This document shows, in pieces, positions 12,317 to 23,754 of a stretch of DNA of 64,000 nucleotides. Source of the DNA: Strongylocentrotus purpuratus (taxonomy: Eukaryota; Echinodermata; Echinoidea; Camarodonta; Strongylocentrotidae); contig NW_022145599.1 in assembly GCF_000002235.5 (NCBI RefSeq), forward strand, positions 26,921,856 to 26,985,855, read 5' to 3'. The notes under the pieces are model-generated. The model made no database searches and was not told where the DNA came from. It was given only the letters and a program-made list of their open reading frames with translations. The position numbers and the translations under genes are program-made. Within the stretch, counting starts at the first letter, position 1. Every line of letters starts with the position of its first letter.

Positions 12317-12999
12317 GAGGGGGAGGGGGTGTAGGGAGCTTGAAATATGATAACAATTTTGCTTGATATTTAAGAAAAAGCAGTATTGACAGCTTGCATA
12401 TTCCCTATTTCCCACAGTTCATATTGAGCGTAGTTTGTATTTGTTCTTAAAAATCATCTAAACCAAAATATACATGCCAAAAATATTTGAGGCATATGAG
12501 TTTTACAGAATCCTAATAAAAGAAAATGAGGAAAAAAGACATCATTTTGAATTATACACTAAGACAGAAATCATACAATTTACATTCTTCTCTTCTTCTA
12601 AAAATAGAATGCTATTGTTTAGAAAGTTCTAGTTTACATAGAAAACAGTATCAGATTATGTATCAAAAATACACAATAACATAAAGACACAGGTAAAACT
12701 AATGTAATATGAAGTGTACAATCCTCGTTAAAATAAAAAAATTAACAAGGAGGGTATCGCTTCTTTAAAGCATCCCAATACATTAACTAATCAGTAATGT
12801 CATCATAATACACAGTTCTTAAAACCTGGTTAGATCCCTCAACAGTGACAGGCTAGTAAAATATCTAAGTAAGCCTGGAGGCCAGACTACAGGTCAACAT
12901 TTCCCCGTTGTATCGCAGGAGGGAAGGAGGTGAAGGCACTTTCCAATCAACATTACAAAATGTTGCCATGCACAGAATCCAATCAACGAGGGCCTCCTT
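12317..12999. other. AT-rich non-coding DNA, nothing recognised
   Basis: A small palindrome (CCTCGTTAA ... TTAACAAGGAGG) lies at about 12723-12758. No gene or known element was seen. Confidence 0.4.
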
Positions 13000-13004
13000 G
13001 CAAT

Positions 13005-13100
13005 CAATATAAAAGTCAGCTCAGCCGGCCCTCTTTATACCTTCAACAAGAGAAGACGTCTCGCTCTCTTCCTTTATATCGAGCTCCGATCGAGAGGAGG
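13005..13100 (+). promoter_or_regulatory. Possible TATA-type promoter
   Basis: CAATATAAAAGTC at about 13005-13016 has TATA-box form, and the following 200 bases are richer in G+C and CpG than the surroundings, with a run of short inverted motifs (CTCGATCGAG-like). A frame at 12930-13247 crosses this stretch but begins upstream of the TATA motif and has no recognisable domain. The case rests on one short motif and base composition. Confidence 0.2.
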
Positions 13101-13259
13101 GTTTATTACAAATCTAGCCTACTCCATCCTCTTTATTATCATCCATGCAAAGACAGGGCTCCCTCGATTGACCGAGTGAGTGATCGCACGGAACACGAGG
13201 TTAAACATCAAGATTGGCTTGAAACTGGGAACCATGAAAATATATAAGGAGGCTATCAA

Positions 13260-13760
13260 TGAACTTAAAGGTCTTGGGGTGATCATATCTCTTGTACCAT
13301 GGACCTTCATAGTTTAAAGAAAAATAGGATACCCGTATCTTTTGAGAAATGTGACTTGGCATGAACTGATGAAACAACTAAACAGTAGAAAATTAATTCA
13401 TGATCAAATAATTTGGACCTTATGATATATCCTAACTCAGATTTTGAAGGAATCATTTTCAATGACTGAAATATCATGATTTTTAAAAAAAATGTTTTTG
13501 TTTGTTCTTTAAAACTTTGTTGAACTAAATCATTTTATTTAAAAGAATACTTTTTTCATGTTGCACACAAGAGTAGCAAATCTTTTTATTAATTTGTCTA
13601 AATTTTACAAACAGTTAAAAAAAAGAAAATATTTTCGAGGGAAATATGGCATTCAAAATGTACAGTGTCTTATATCAGATATTCCTATTCCATTTCATTG
13701 TATACTCTTCATAAGAAGTAGCTCATCTCTAACCAGCCTACCCTTTTCCATCTTCATTAG
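13260..13760. other. AT-rich non-coding DNA, nothing recognised
   Basis: Only short chance frames and A/T runs were seen. Confidence 0.45.
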
Positions 13761-14060
13761 AAGGACGTTACCTGCCCCCACCCCCTCGTTGACCCGTGGC
13801 TCAAATCACAGTTGACCCTCCCGTTGGACTGCCCCCCCCCCTTGCCATGTACCAGTTCAAATTCAAATTAATTTATTGAAATCATAATTCTGACATATCA
13901 TGAATTATATCAAGGTACGTGCCCTGAAAATCTGGTACAAATCAAAGTACCCCCCCCCCTTTTTTTTCACTCCCATCACATAATGCCCTCCCCTTGAGTT
14001 GACCCCTGGCTAAAATCACTCTATATGATACCCTCCCCTTGCACTTTCCTGAGTAGGATC
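13761..14060. repeat. Diverged local duplication with C runs
   Basis: The segments at about 13770-13840 and 13979-14050 share TTGACCC-TGGCT-AAATCAC and a CCCTCCC(G/C)TT block. C runs of 10 and 9 bases lie at about 13832 and 13949. Confidence 0.5.
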
Positions 14061-15635
14061 CCCAGGACAACCTTAATCTAAATTCATGAGACCATGAAGA
14101 CCTTTCTTGCATGAGCAAACCGTTGCATTTTAAAGACTTGTGACAGCACCAACCCTGCTCTTCTCTCATACAGGATACAACACCCCTTCACACCTTACTC
14201 CCAAAACGCGGCCCCATTCAGACTAGGCCAAGCTATGAAATGTTCTGTAATAGCTCTACAGCTTTACGTATATGGAGATATATTCTGTGAGCGTTCTTTA
14301 AGGATCGAAGTAGACCTGTGGTTTGAATGCATGAGGTTTTAACAACTAAGCATTGACCTTATAAATAACAACAATCCTTTTAGCTCCTACTGATACGCAC
14401 TATGTGATTGTTTCTTATACAACCTTTATGTATACAACTTTCCTTTTGTGTGAATGAGTCCCTTAATGTCATACTGAACAAGACCTCTGTAGCTTTAAGG
14501 TTACAAACACCACTTGAACTTCATTCTAGTGAATTGGTCATATCAATACACGTCCAACTCCCGATGATTACAGAGTAGCCACGCTAGTTTATTTCTCTAG
14601 TGCGAATGGAGTGGTCCAAGATTCTCTCCGAAAGACGGCACTTTATAAATCTTTCTCTGTCTTCCTCTGCTGCACAGGAAACCAATCGAGGAGAACAAAT
14701 ATTTCTTTCTGTCATGTACGTTTCATGAATTTTAAAATGACAAGCGGCAAGGGAATCTGTGCTTCAGCTATAAGATTGTGATGCACGGCTGCCATACAAA
14801 AGGAATATATATTTACTTTCTCCAATTTCATCATAGTTGCTTCGGAATAGATCAAATGACAAGTGTGCAGTTTAGCATGGGGATGCTATAACTTACAAAG
14901 TGCGGTATTCAAATTGATAAAGTACAATGATTTTCTTTACGAAGTTACATAAAATACAAAGGGGTGAATTTCAATCTCAACATCTGAATTTGGAGACAAG
15001 ATGTCTTTTGAAATTCATGTTCGTTTTACAAATCTGTTGGTTTCTTTTTAACTCACTTTATACGTAACTACTTACTAGTAAAAGTTGTTTGAGCAATTAT
15101 GGAATATCTGTCAGAAGACAGTAGACGTACCCTCTCCCATCCTATATGTATGTCTATAGAAAATGCATCCAGAAAATAGAACAAACAAACGTGCATAGGG
15201 GGCAAGGATATCTTGTAACAGACATCAGCCTACTATGTCCGTTTCTCAGAATGGTAACAAAGAAAAAAGAAAACAGAAGAGATAGGGAAGAAAGAAAAGA
15301 AAGGGAAGAGAGAAAATGAAGGGCAAAAGAGAAATGTAAGAGATAAATGAAAGAAAGGGAAGAAAGCTAGAAAATGAAAAAGAGGCATACTGCTTTATGA
15401 AACCTGAAATGAAATGCAATACCATGAAGACATATCCATTGAGTAAAATCTAAAGGGACATATTTTTGGAGATGCTAAGTGTTCCTGTTAGTGGTTCTAT
15501 TTCATCCCTTTTAGCATTGCCCTTGTAAGGAAATGCAGTGTGATTTGGGGAACATTTGATGCCAAATCTGTGCTGGCATTTTCAGTTCTATTTTGATGTG
15601 CAGTAACCCAAGGGACTATAAAGAGTGTAACATAA
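14061..15635. other. Non-coding DNA, nothing recognised
   Basis: Unique-looking AT-rich sequence with a purine-rich patch (AGAAAG units) at about 15255-15390. No exon-like stretch with splice sites or element ends was found. Confidence 0.4.
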
Positions 15636-15639
15636 CAAA

Positions 15640-15970
15640 TAGAGCATTTACACTATAAGCAAAAACAACAGGTTTTTCTCACCTTCTTAAGTTTAGTTGG
15701 AAATTGCTAGGCATTTAACAACCAAAAAACCTGAAAAGAAAACCCACATCTTTTATGTGATTTGTATTTTCTCGAAATGCTGGCCCAAACTCTATTGGTT
15801 TTTGCAGTGCACATGCTCGTTCTCAAATCGCCGGTGAATTATTCTAGTTTTTGGTCACGTGACTCTCCTCACTTCCGTGCTAACTCACGCAGACCAGCAA
15901 CAAATGGAGCATGTGCACAACTTGCACACAACAAAAAGACAGAATTATCAATCACTGACAGTTTTTAGGG
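15640..15970 (-). repeat. Dispersed repeat A, reverse copy
   Basis: Reverse-complement partner of the repeat at 9855-10165, with the same ordered blocks, for example GGTCACGTGACTCTCCTC and AGAATTATCA near its right end. The two copies lie about 5.5 kb apart in opposite orientation. Divergence is moderate and gaps differ, so the copies are not recent. Confidence 0.65.
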
Positions 15971-16820
15971 TTTTTCCAGTTGTGTAAATAGAAGTTATTT
16001 AAAAATGACATTTTTTCAAAATGGTTTTCCTGCAATGTGAATGGGCATATTGCTGCCTTAGAAAAGGGAATGGAGTAATATGTTTTAAGTGGAAATAAAG
16101 AAAGTGAAAATGAATTGTAGAGTCTAGAGAATGAAATTGAATCCTATGTAATCCTTGTTTCTACTGCATTCTGCTGAACAACAGAAGCAAGTATGTCTCA
16201 ATACCTGATATATTTTAACAGCTTAAATCAGACAATCCTCCAAATTTTGTTGATCCGAAAGTTAACAAAATAAGAATAGTGCCATGCTTCCAACTTTGAA
16301 TGTATGATACACTCTGAGCCATAAGGTTTCACCTGACACCATTAAAAAGAATATTCATGAACACTCGGATGATACATGAGTGGCTCAGTATTTCCAGTGA
16401 AATATGGGCATGTAATTATTTTTTTTTAAATGTTTGATGTACAGGTCTTCATATCATTAAACATGACCATGAACTTAAACCTTTCTGGGAAATATAATTC
16501 AATCCAAATGATTTTCCACTTTATTCATATTTCCTATACACCAATATATTGGCTTTAGTTTCAGTGAAAACAAATCTTCATTATGTCTGCTTTGCAAATA
16601 AAACCGCTGAAGAGCATTAGTCAAAATCAGGATGCTCTCAGAACTACAATTTTTTTTCCTCCTTCTTTTATTAAATGGAAAGGCAATTAGTATTCTCTTT
16701 TTTTTCCATGTCAACTTAGGTTGATACAAATTTGTCATTAATGAACCCCATAGTCAAAGAGGCATTGCATGGACAAATAAAGTAATAGTGTTGTGGAGCA
16801 ACAGCCTTCTGCATGTTAAC
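15971..16820. other. Non-coding DNA with a repeat A fragment
   Basis: The start (about 15990-16050) resembles the segment at 11940-12010. The remainder is AT-rich with no recognised gene. Confidence 0.4.
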
Positions 16821-16898
16821 TTATCATCTGCTTAGAGCCATAAGGGCACTAACTAATATATTTATACACAAAGTTAATGCCTTTCTGGCTCTCAGCAC
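16821..16898. repeat. GCCAGAAGGG palindrome, copy 2
   Basis: Two-armed copy. It begins TTATCATCTGCTTAGAGCC and ends GGCTCTCAGCA, so the outer TATCATCTGCTGAGAGCC arm extension of the family is visible on the left. Confidence 0.85.
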
Positions 16899-18820
16899 AC
16901 GTTTCATATTATCTTTGGCAATCACTTCCAATTAGTATAAAGAGTACGGACCCCCAGAACAGGGCGCTTTTGATTGATGGAGGCTAAAGAGTGACCCCGA
17001 CAAGTGTGATTTACAAGACTATAAAATGACAACACCATCCTTATGTCTTCCAAGCATGGCAGTGATTTAGTGACTGGGACAAGATAAAGGAGGGAGTGAA
17101 CGATAGATACGAAGGACTTTCCTCGTGCTTTGCTTCATATTCATACACCACCAAAATAAGACTTTTCTTATGTACTTGCATATACCATTGAAAAAAATTA
17201 ATATCTATTTTTCGGGGGCTACTTTTCAAGCTTGCCTGCATGAAAATAACATTCTAAATTTGTTTTGCATTGAACTCTATGCAAATTTACAGGGCTCTTT
17301 TCTGATTTTCGGGGGCTCTTTGGGGCATTTCGGGGGCTATTCGCCCGTTCCCCCATGTATTTTTTTCACTGGCATATACAGAATACATAGGCACCCTAAA
17401 TCTAAGTCCAAACATAGGGCTCATGACTTCAGACTTTTAGAATTAATTGTGTACCCCTTTGCTAAAAATAAAAAGGTGTGGAGCCCTGGTTTAAAGGTCA
17501 ACAAACATACTAATGAAAATTAAAAATCCTAAAATCCTAACATGAAAAACGGGGTCCAAAATATCTAAGGATTTCTCATCATATTTGAAATATGTGAGCA
17601 CTTCAAAAATAAAGTTATCCAGGTTGCCTTGCCATTATGGTATGTTTCAATGTGGGAATAAAAAAAGTAAAAAGATTCAATTTATTTTTTATTTACCTTC
17701 CCATAAATACAATACAAAAGGGATGTCTAATGCTTCTGACATTCTCTTCATCTTAATACTGCAATTAAGATCACAATTTTCATCAAAATTGGACTGAATC
17801 TTGCTGAAAATTTTGAAAAATGAGAAGCACTAAACAAACTAAACAGACACAAGACATTAGAGTTTGGTATGTAGATTAGCTCGTCGTATTTGAAATATGA
17901 CAGCACACTTCAAGATCAAACCTTTTCAAGTGATATTGCTCCTGTGATACTCTTCAAAATAAATAAGATTAATAAAGCTAATAACTTATTTGTCACCATC
18001 ACCAAAACGACTCGTTAACGACTCGTTAACGACAAGTCAAACTCAGAAATGAGAGGAATGCCTGGGCTGGGGCCTCTGATATGCTCTTCACCTTACTGCA
18101 TCAGTTGAGATCAAAGAAATGTCTTCCGACCTTCTTTGCCACCTTGTCCTTGCGACATACCCTTCACCCTAATCATTTAATGACTTCTACAAATGTGTAA
18201 GTTATTTATTTATGCTTTACACATGTGTGTCAAATTATATCATAGTTAACAGGAAATGTTAATTTATTAGTATAGAGTTAGAAGTATTCACCAACCCCCC
18301 AAGCCCAGATCTTCAAAACAGTATCATGATTTATTTATTTTTAATTGAAATATATAAATTTTATTTTCCTCAACACAATAGATTTTTTTTGAATGAAATT
18401 ATCTCAAATAAGTTATAGCTTGATGGAAAAGCATAAGTATTTGTGGCATGTTTGGTAGAGTTCATCAAGACTATCACTGTCTGTTGATATGATTGATAGT
18501 CATGATTAAATGAGTTAAAGCTAATCTTGAGCTCTTGTATGGGAATCGTATGTCAAGAGAACATGGCTATGATTCATTCTGGATTGTTTGTCCTGCAGTA
18601 GATTGATTGCTTGAACCACTAAAATAAAAACAACCTCACAAAAACTTGCAGGGAGGGGGGAGGAGAGGGGATCATCTTCAAACTTTCTATGCTCATTACT
18701 CAGCCCGTATACCATAATCGTTTGGCACATGTCATTTTTGTGTAATCTTAAATTATGAGTGTAAGTTTTGTTGGATTCTGTGAGAATTTATTTTCTATCA
18801 TTACCAGAACTCAAGCTTAT
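16899..18820. other. Non-coding DNA with small repeats
   Basis: The segment at about 16935-17035 is less AT-rich and contains CTTTTGATTGATGG, which has the form of a PBX/HOX or TCF-type site. At about 17205-17345 a TTCGGGGGCT motif recurs three times. At 18003-18033 a 13 bp unit (ACTCGTTAACG) is directly repeated. No exon was recognised. Confidence 0.35.
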
Positions 18821-18845
18821 CTTTAACGCCCTTCAGCTGATATTA
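18820..18845. repeat. GCCAGAAGGG palindrome, partial arm
   Basis: TTTAACGCCCTTCAGCTGAT matches the right arm of the palindrome family with the central GGCTCT block missing. No partner arm was found nearby. Confidence 0.4.
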
Positions 18846-19093
18846 TTCTTTACATTACTTTAAAACATGAATAAATTTCACTCACCTGTAAATGGTCATG
18901 GCAGGAAATAAGTAGAATATGTAGGATAAAATAAAGAGAAAGAGAGAAAGCATTATGATTTACAATATACAAAACCATTATTCAAGGGGAAGGTTTTAAG
19001 AATATGTTCTATGATATATACCTCTGCTAAAATAACTGTGAATCATGTGCACATATTAACATTATTCAGGGGCTGTAACAAAGATACTCAGAT

Positions 19094-19203
19094 ATTGATG
19101 GTAACTTTGCCATCAATATTAACTACCATGGCAACATCACTCAACAGCCAATCAAATCAAGGTTTCCATGGAAGATACCATTAATGGCAAAGTTACCATC
19201 AAT
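19094..19203. mobile_element. 110 bp foldback (MITE-like)
   Basis: Terminal inverted arms of 24 bp (ATTGATGGTAACTTTGCCAT start at 19094, mirrored at 19180-19203) enclose a second, weaker inversion around ACCATGG ... CCATGG. There is no coding capacity. Size and shape fit a small non-autonomous DNA transposon. Confidence 0.65.
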
Positions 19204-19355
19204 ACTAAGTCTTACCGGTATGCAACAGGGCCCAGAATTGTCATCATTGTTTGCAGTGTGTTATATAACTCATTATGCCTAGTTATGACAAGGAGCAATT
19301 CTAGATTAATATTATTATTTTGTACAACATTTCATGTCTCAAAATCCTGCTGTGC

Positions 19356-19374
19356 CCCCCCCCCCCCCCCCCCC
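19356..19374. repeat. Poly-C run
   Basis: About 19 consecutive C. The stretch 19375-19735 after it is AT-rich and holds nothing recognised. Confidence 0.9.
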
Positions 19375-19735
19375 CTGGGTATAATCACAGCCAAAACAAT
19401 GTAGTGCGTATCTTAGTGTGCACATAACAACAAAATGTCCTTTTCATTTGAAACTATGTGAATGTCATCACTCCCTTTCAAACTAGGACCACGTCCAATT
19501 TACTAAGTGATTAGATGTATTTTTATATACATAATAATTGAAATGGCAAAAAAAGATGATCAGGTATTATAGGATTACACTTTTCTTGATTGCATATAGA
19601 TGAAATACAACAGGCTGAATATTAATTAAATATTCATTTGATAACAATTAGTAGAATTACCATTATTATATCATCAGCAGCAATAAAAGCATTATCAGCA
19701 CCATCATCATAATTGCTTTCATGATCATAATAATA

Positions 19736-19800
19736 AATAGATAATAATAATGTAAACTTATTGAGCGCACACACCATCCAGGGACGCTCATGGCGCCAGC
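19736..19800 (-). mobile_element. Retroposon 3' tail fragment
   Basis: In the reverse orientation the segment reads TGCGCTCAATAAGTTTACATT followed by (ATT)n. This matches in style the 3' end of the SINE at 62749-63098 (AAGCGCTATATAAA then ATT repeats). Only the tail is present, which fits 5'-truncated retroposition, so the parent could be a SINE or a LINE. Confidence 0.5.
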
Positions 19801-20051
19801 TCAGCAAAAGTTCTCTTTAATACAAGTAAAGAAAATGTTTATTTGATAATAGAGTTATACTATCAGAAACTCAAAAACAATTTTGCCAACATTTGCATCA
19901 CCCATTTCAATCCTCAGCTCATACATGTTACAATAACCTTCAGTTCTTTATATGAATTTTATGTAAATTCCCAACCTACCCTGACGCACCATACACAATT
20001 ATTCTGTTCTTCCATTTTCAGCATCTCACTCACTCCTACATACACTGTATT

Positions 20052-20096
20052 TATATCTTCTACTGAAAGCCAGAAGGGCATTAGCACATGATATCA
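20052..20096. repeat. GCCAGAAGGG palindrome, single arm
   Basis: CTACTGAAAGCCAGAAGGGC is a left arm of the family. Its partner is missing, and the next copy begins directly after it. Confidence 0.65.
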
Positions 20097-20099
20097 CAT

Positions 20100-20168
20100 T
20101 TTGAAGCAAAAAGGGTGTTCACTCCTATAGGTTACCACAGAGTTAACACCCTTTTGGCAATAAGCAGA
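20100..20168. repeat. GCCAGAAGGG palindrome, copy 3
   Basis: Diverged two-armed copy. The left arm is AGCAAAAAGGGTGTTCACTC and the right arm is GAGTTAACACCCTTTTGGC. Confidence 0.75.
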
Positions 20169-20244
20169 CAAAATATGTTTACACCATCATACAGGGTTCA
20201 AGCTATATGTTTGGTGATATTCAACGATACCATTGTAATAAATT

Positions 20245-20319
20245 GTCAGTTTGGAGCCAAAAGGGCATTAACTCGAATCATCCAACACAGAGTTAACACC
20301 CTTCTGGCTCCAAACTGAT
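20245..20319. repeat. GCCAGAAGGG palindrome, copy 4
   Basis: One of the best-preserved copies. The arms TCAGTTTGGAGCCAAAAGGG and CCCTTCTGGCTCCAAACTGA pair over about 29 bp, with a loop of about 17 bases. The outer bases also pair weakly (ATACCAT ... ATGGTAT). Confidence 0.9.
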
Positions 20320-20457
20320 GGTATTTTTAAAACAAAGGATTTTGTGATCGCAGTAGGAAATACACTGGGATAGAGGGATCCATCAAGACATCCTATTACC
20401 AATCCATAGAAAGCCCTGTACTAACTTCTCATGGTCATAGAATAATCACAGATCATC

Positions 20458-20535
20458 CTGACTGCTGAGAGCAAGAAGGGCAGTAACGCAATGTGAAGTG
20501 TGATGAGTTAAAACCCTTCTGGCTTTCAGTAGTTG
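20458..20535. repeat. GCCAGAAGGG palindrome, copy 5
   Basis: The left arm ACTGCTGAGAGCAAGAAGGG pairs with the right arm ACCCTTCTGGCTTTCAGTAG. Confidence 0.85.
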
Positions 20536-22140
20536 AGCTTGGCACCTTTTGACACCAGAATGTATGAGGTGTATAACACAGTCCCACTTTGTACATAAAG
20601 ATGGGTGATCGTGTTTGTTAACACGATGCACATCATGGACTGTTCCGTTTGGTGCTTGTTTCACTTTACAAACATGATACATATTTAAGGCTTGATGTGG
20701 TCTGCTACTTATCAATTGCGATTTTAGAGACTTCACTGAAATTATACTGCTTTACTTTACTCTCAAACTGAAATCAGCATCTCAATCTTATTTGCAGCTC
20801 ATCAAACCAGACTCTTTGCCATTTGCATAAATTTAGTTGTACTATGGTACTGATCATTGTATCTATGTAAGATTGGAAGATCTCAGTTAACATAAAACGT
20901 TAGGATTCTAAACCCTATAGCTAATTTTTGTTGTTGATGGTGCCTTTAAAACCCTTTGGCCATTATGTGTACAGATGATACATGTGATGTTTATTCTGGC
21001 ATATTGAAGTGTAGCAACATCTTGTTATCTAATCAAGCAAAACTCATTACAAACCAACCACAGCTAGAGGAAATATAATATACTTAATGCATCATCTACT
21101 CCACTAATAACACTCTGGAAACTTGATTATGTTAGCTAGACGAGATTGCTTCTTGCTAACATGATTGTGTTAGGTGTAAGACGATATTGCTTGTTATTAA
21201 TATACCACGCAAGCCTCAAACATTTCATCTATTTTTCTAATCACAAGCCAAATTTATCTTGCACCCCCGATTTTCTTGGAATTTCACTCATATATTTAAT
21301 AATTTTAATTGAGAAACTTGATTACGGTAGCGTATCACAAGACTATTGGTTCCCTCCTCACGTGAATTTTTTTTATTCGTAGCCCATGTTAAATAATTTT
21401 CTACTATGATTCTGATAAGATGTTACAAAAAGTAGACATACTTGTGAGCATCTTGCATATTTTGTGTGACTTTGTGCCCTTATGCACTGCATTTTTTAAT
21501 CATCACATCCTAATCTAACATTATATATACCATCAAATCTTCAGACAACTAAAATAATGGGTCTGGTTTATATTTCTGGAAATATATAAAGCTCATAACC
21601 TTTTCATGGATTTAGTTAGTAAAACTATATGAAGTGACAGAACATGATTGATAACTGATTCACTTTGGCATTGGATTTAAACAGCCTTTCAGACTTAAAT
21701 CATATTTATCCAATAATAGTTTAAATAACAATAAGCAGTCAAATGATCAAACACACCTACGCATTCTCTCCCATCTCTGCTACCAGATAGCTTCAGAAAC
21801 ATTCAAATCATATCACCTAACAACTCGTGCAGACTCGGAACTACAGGACAGAGTTTAACAAGATAACGAAGTTCTGAAGTCTCTCTTTCGATTACTGGGA
21901 TCAATCACACTCTAATCTGATGCTAGATCTGATCTGATGTCACTCCAGTTTGGATACCAGATCCATCAAACGTACGGGGAGCTAAGGTGATGGAATTACA
22001 GAATACTGGAGATGGGTCGGCATGGCGATAGATGTTGAGAGGTAGTTTGGGATGGAGGAGAGAGGGAGGGAGGGTGATGGTGCTGGCGGTGGGACTGAGA
22101 TGGGGCGACGATGAATGACGGGATTGGGTTCAAGATGGAG
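20536..22140. other. AT-rich non-coding DNA, nothing coding recognised
   Basis: A diverged direct repeat of about 45 bp lies at about 21124-21200 (GATTATGTTAGCTAGACGAGA and GATTGTGTTAGGTGTAAGACGA type units). No exon or RNA gene was seen. Confidence 0.4.
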
Positions 22141-22149
22141 ACGTCAAGC

Positions 22150-22362
22150 AGGAGATGCAATCCACTTTCTCTCTCTAATCCTCCTTTCATCAATCTCACT
22201 TTCTCTCTATGCATCTCTCATCCTTTCTCTTGTTAACTACCCCTCTTCTCTCTCTCCGTCTCTCTCTGTCTCTGTCTCTCTGTTTCTGTCTCTGTCTGTC
22301 TGTCTCTCTGTCTCTCTCTCTGTCTCTGTCTCTCTCTCATGTCTCTTTTCTCTCTTTCATGT
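22150..22362. repeat. CT/TGTC-rich microsatellite tract
   Basis: Pyrimidine-rich sequence composed of TCTC and CTGT units. The overlapping Leu-Ser frames are artefacts of this composition. The stretch 22363-22807 that follows is AT-rich and unremarkable. Confidence 0.9.
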
Positions 22363-22807
22363 CATCATATTCTATGTTTAAACACATTTCTTACTTTCTC
22401 TTGTATAAGGCCTAATTTTCTCTCATTTTCTGATTTCTATTCTCCTCTATCTTCAATGCATCCTATCTTCTTTTACTTTCTTTTATCAATTTGTCAGAAA
22501 TTAAACATTCATGAAATTATTCTCACACTTTATGGAAAGGAGATGTAACACATAGAAATCAGAAAACAGGGGCCATCACCCATTTAAGTATTTTCTTATC
22601 AAGTTCAACATTCTGAATTCATTGGTTGAAAACAAGGAGGGGAGAATTTGTAACCATTCAACAGAACGTGTTTTTCTTAAACCAGTATCTTTATGGGCCT
22701 CTGTTCACTGTAAGTAAAGACAGTATTGAAAGTGTAAATGATGCACCTCAAGTTAAAGCTGGTCAAAAGAGTCAGGAACGTACAGCAGACAAATACACAT
22801 AGGCACT

Positions 22808-23331
22808 TATCATCTGCTGAGCTAGAGCCAGAAGGGCGTTAACTCATTGATCTTAAAACACACTTATAGCCTTTTCAGACACAGCTAAAATTCATCGTTT
22901 CCAGAGATGATTAGAATCACTCAACAGTTTTAAACATGTTTATAGAAAAATTTTCCCAGTGTGAACATCGTTTATACGATGTTGGGATAGATACAAAGTC
23001 GCGATGCATACGCCCCTAAAAGCAGGCTGCCGATACGAAGTTCGTATCTAAAGAGCTTGACATTTTGTGTGTGAAAGGATTTTCGTGTTTAAACTGGATG
23101 GAGCGACCGCTCTGTTTGATATGACCTGACCTTCAATGCGCAATGGCACTACTGCGCATTTTACGAGCAGTAGTTAATCACGAAACGATTAACGATTGCA
23201 ACAAAATTTCTGTGTGTGAAAGGCTCGTGATTAGTTTAAACACGTTTCAAACACGTTTATACTAATCATGTTTATAGAATTTTAGCTGTGTGTGAAAAGG
23301 CTGCTTATGCCCTTATGGATGACTTCAGAGC
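22808..23331. repeat. GCCAGAAGGG palindrome, copy 6, split by a MITE
   Basis: The left half (22808-22867) reads TCATCTGCTGAGCTAGAGCC then AGAAGGGCGTTAACTC. The right half (23304-23331) reads CTTATGCCCTTATGGAT. Between them sits a 436 bp element with its own terminal inverted repeats. The palindrome was therefore already in place when the other element inserted. Confidence 0.8.
22868..23303. mobile_element. 436 bp MITE with 26 bp terminal inverted repeats
   Basis: The left end AGCCTTTTCAGACACAGCTA is mirrored at 23277-23302 (TTAGCTGTGTGTGAAAAGGCT). CTTAT occurs on both sides (22863-22867 and 23304-23308), consistent with a 5 bp target duplication with one extra G at the right junction. The interior has short internal inversions (CATCGTTTATACGATG; GATACGAAGTTCGTATC) and no open frame. 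The superfamily is uncertain from the ends alone. Confidence 0.85.
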
Positions 23332-23350
23332 TAAAGAAATAAACATTATG

Positions 23351-23421
23351 TTTATTTGGAGCCAGAAGGACAATCACTCATATCATTTTACACAGAATTA
23401 ACATCCTTTTGGGTCCAAACA
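23351..23421. repeat. GCCAGAAGGG palindrome, copy 7
   Basis: The left arm GTTTATTTGGAGCCAGAAGG pairs with the right arm CCTTTTGGGTCCAAAC. It shares the TTTGGAGCC form of copy 4 instead of the CTGAGAGCC form, so at least two subfamilies exist. Confidence 0.85.
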
Positions 23422-23717
23422 GATTATGATATCTTCTGAACATTTTCCAAACTCACCATGTGAGGGGGCCTTTCCCTATGCAGACCTGGAGGACCTACTA
23501 AGATCTTGGGGTGATGAGCGTGAGGATGCATCATTGCAAGATGGACGGATCAGATAAGAAGATCAAGGGTATTGGCAGACAGACTTGTTCAAAAGAAATT
23601 CCCAGCGCAGTGTATGGTGACTTGCGTGTTACAGAGATATCTCAAGAAAGCAAAGCACAAGTAGGATAAGGGTGACTCAAGATCCAAAGGGGGAGAGAGA
23701 GAGTGAGAGAGAGAGAG

Positions 23718-23754
<37 letters not shown>

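Noticed and set aside
12930-13247. 105-codon plus-strand frame over the TATA-like motif
   Set aside because: It starts upstream of the putative promoter and shows no domain or codon pattern that sets it apart from chance.
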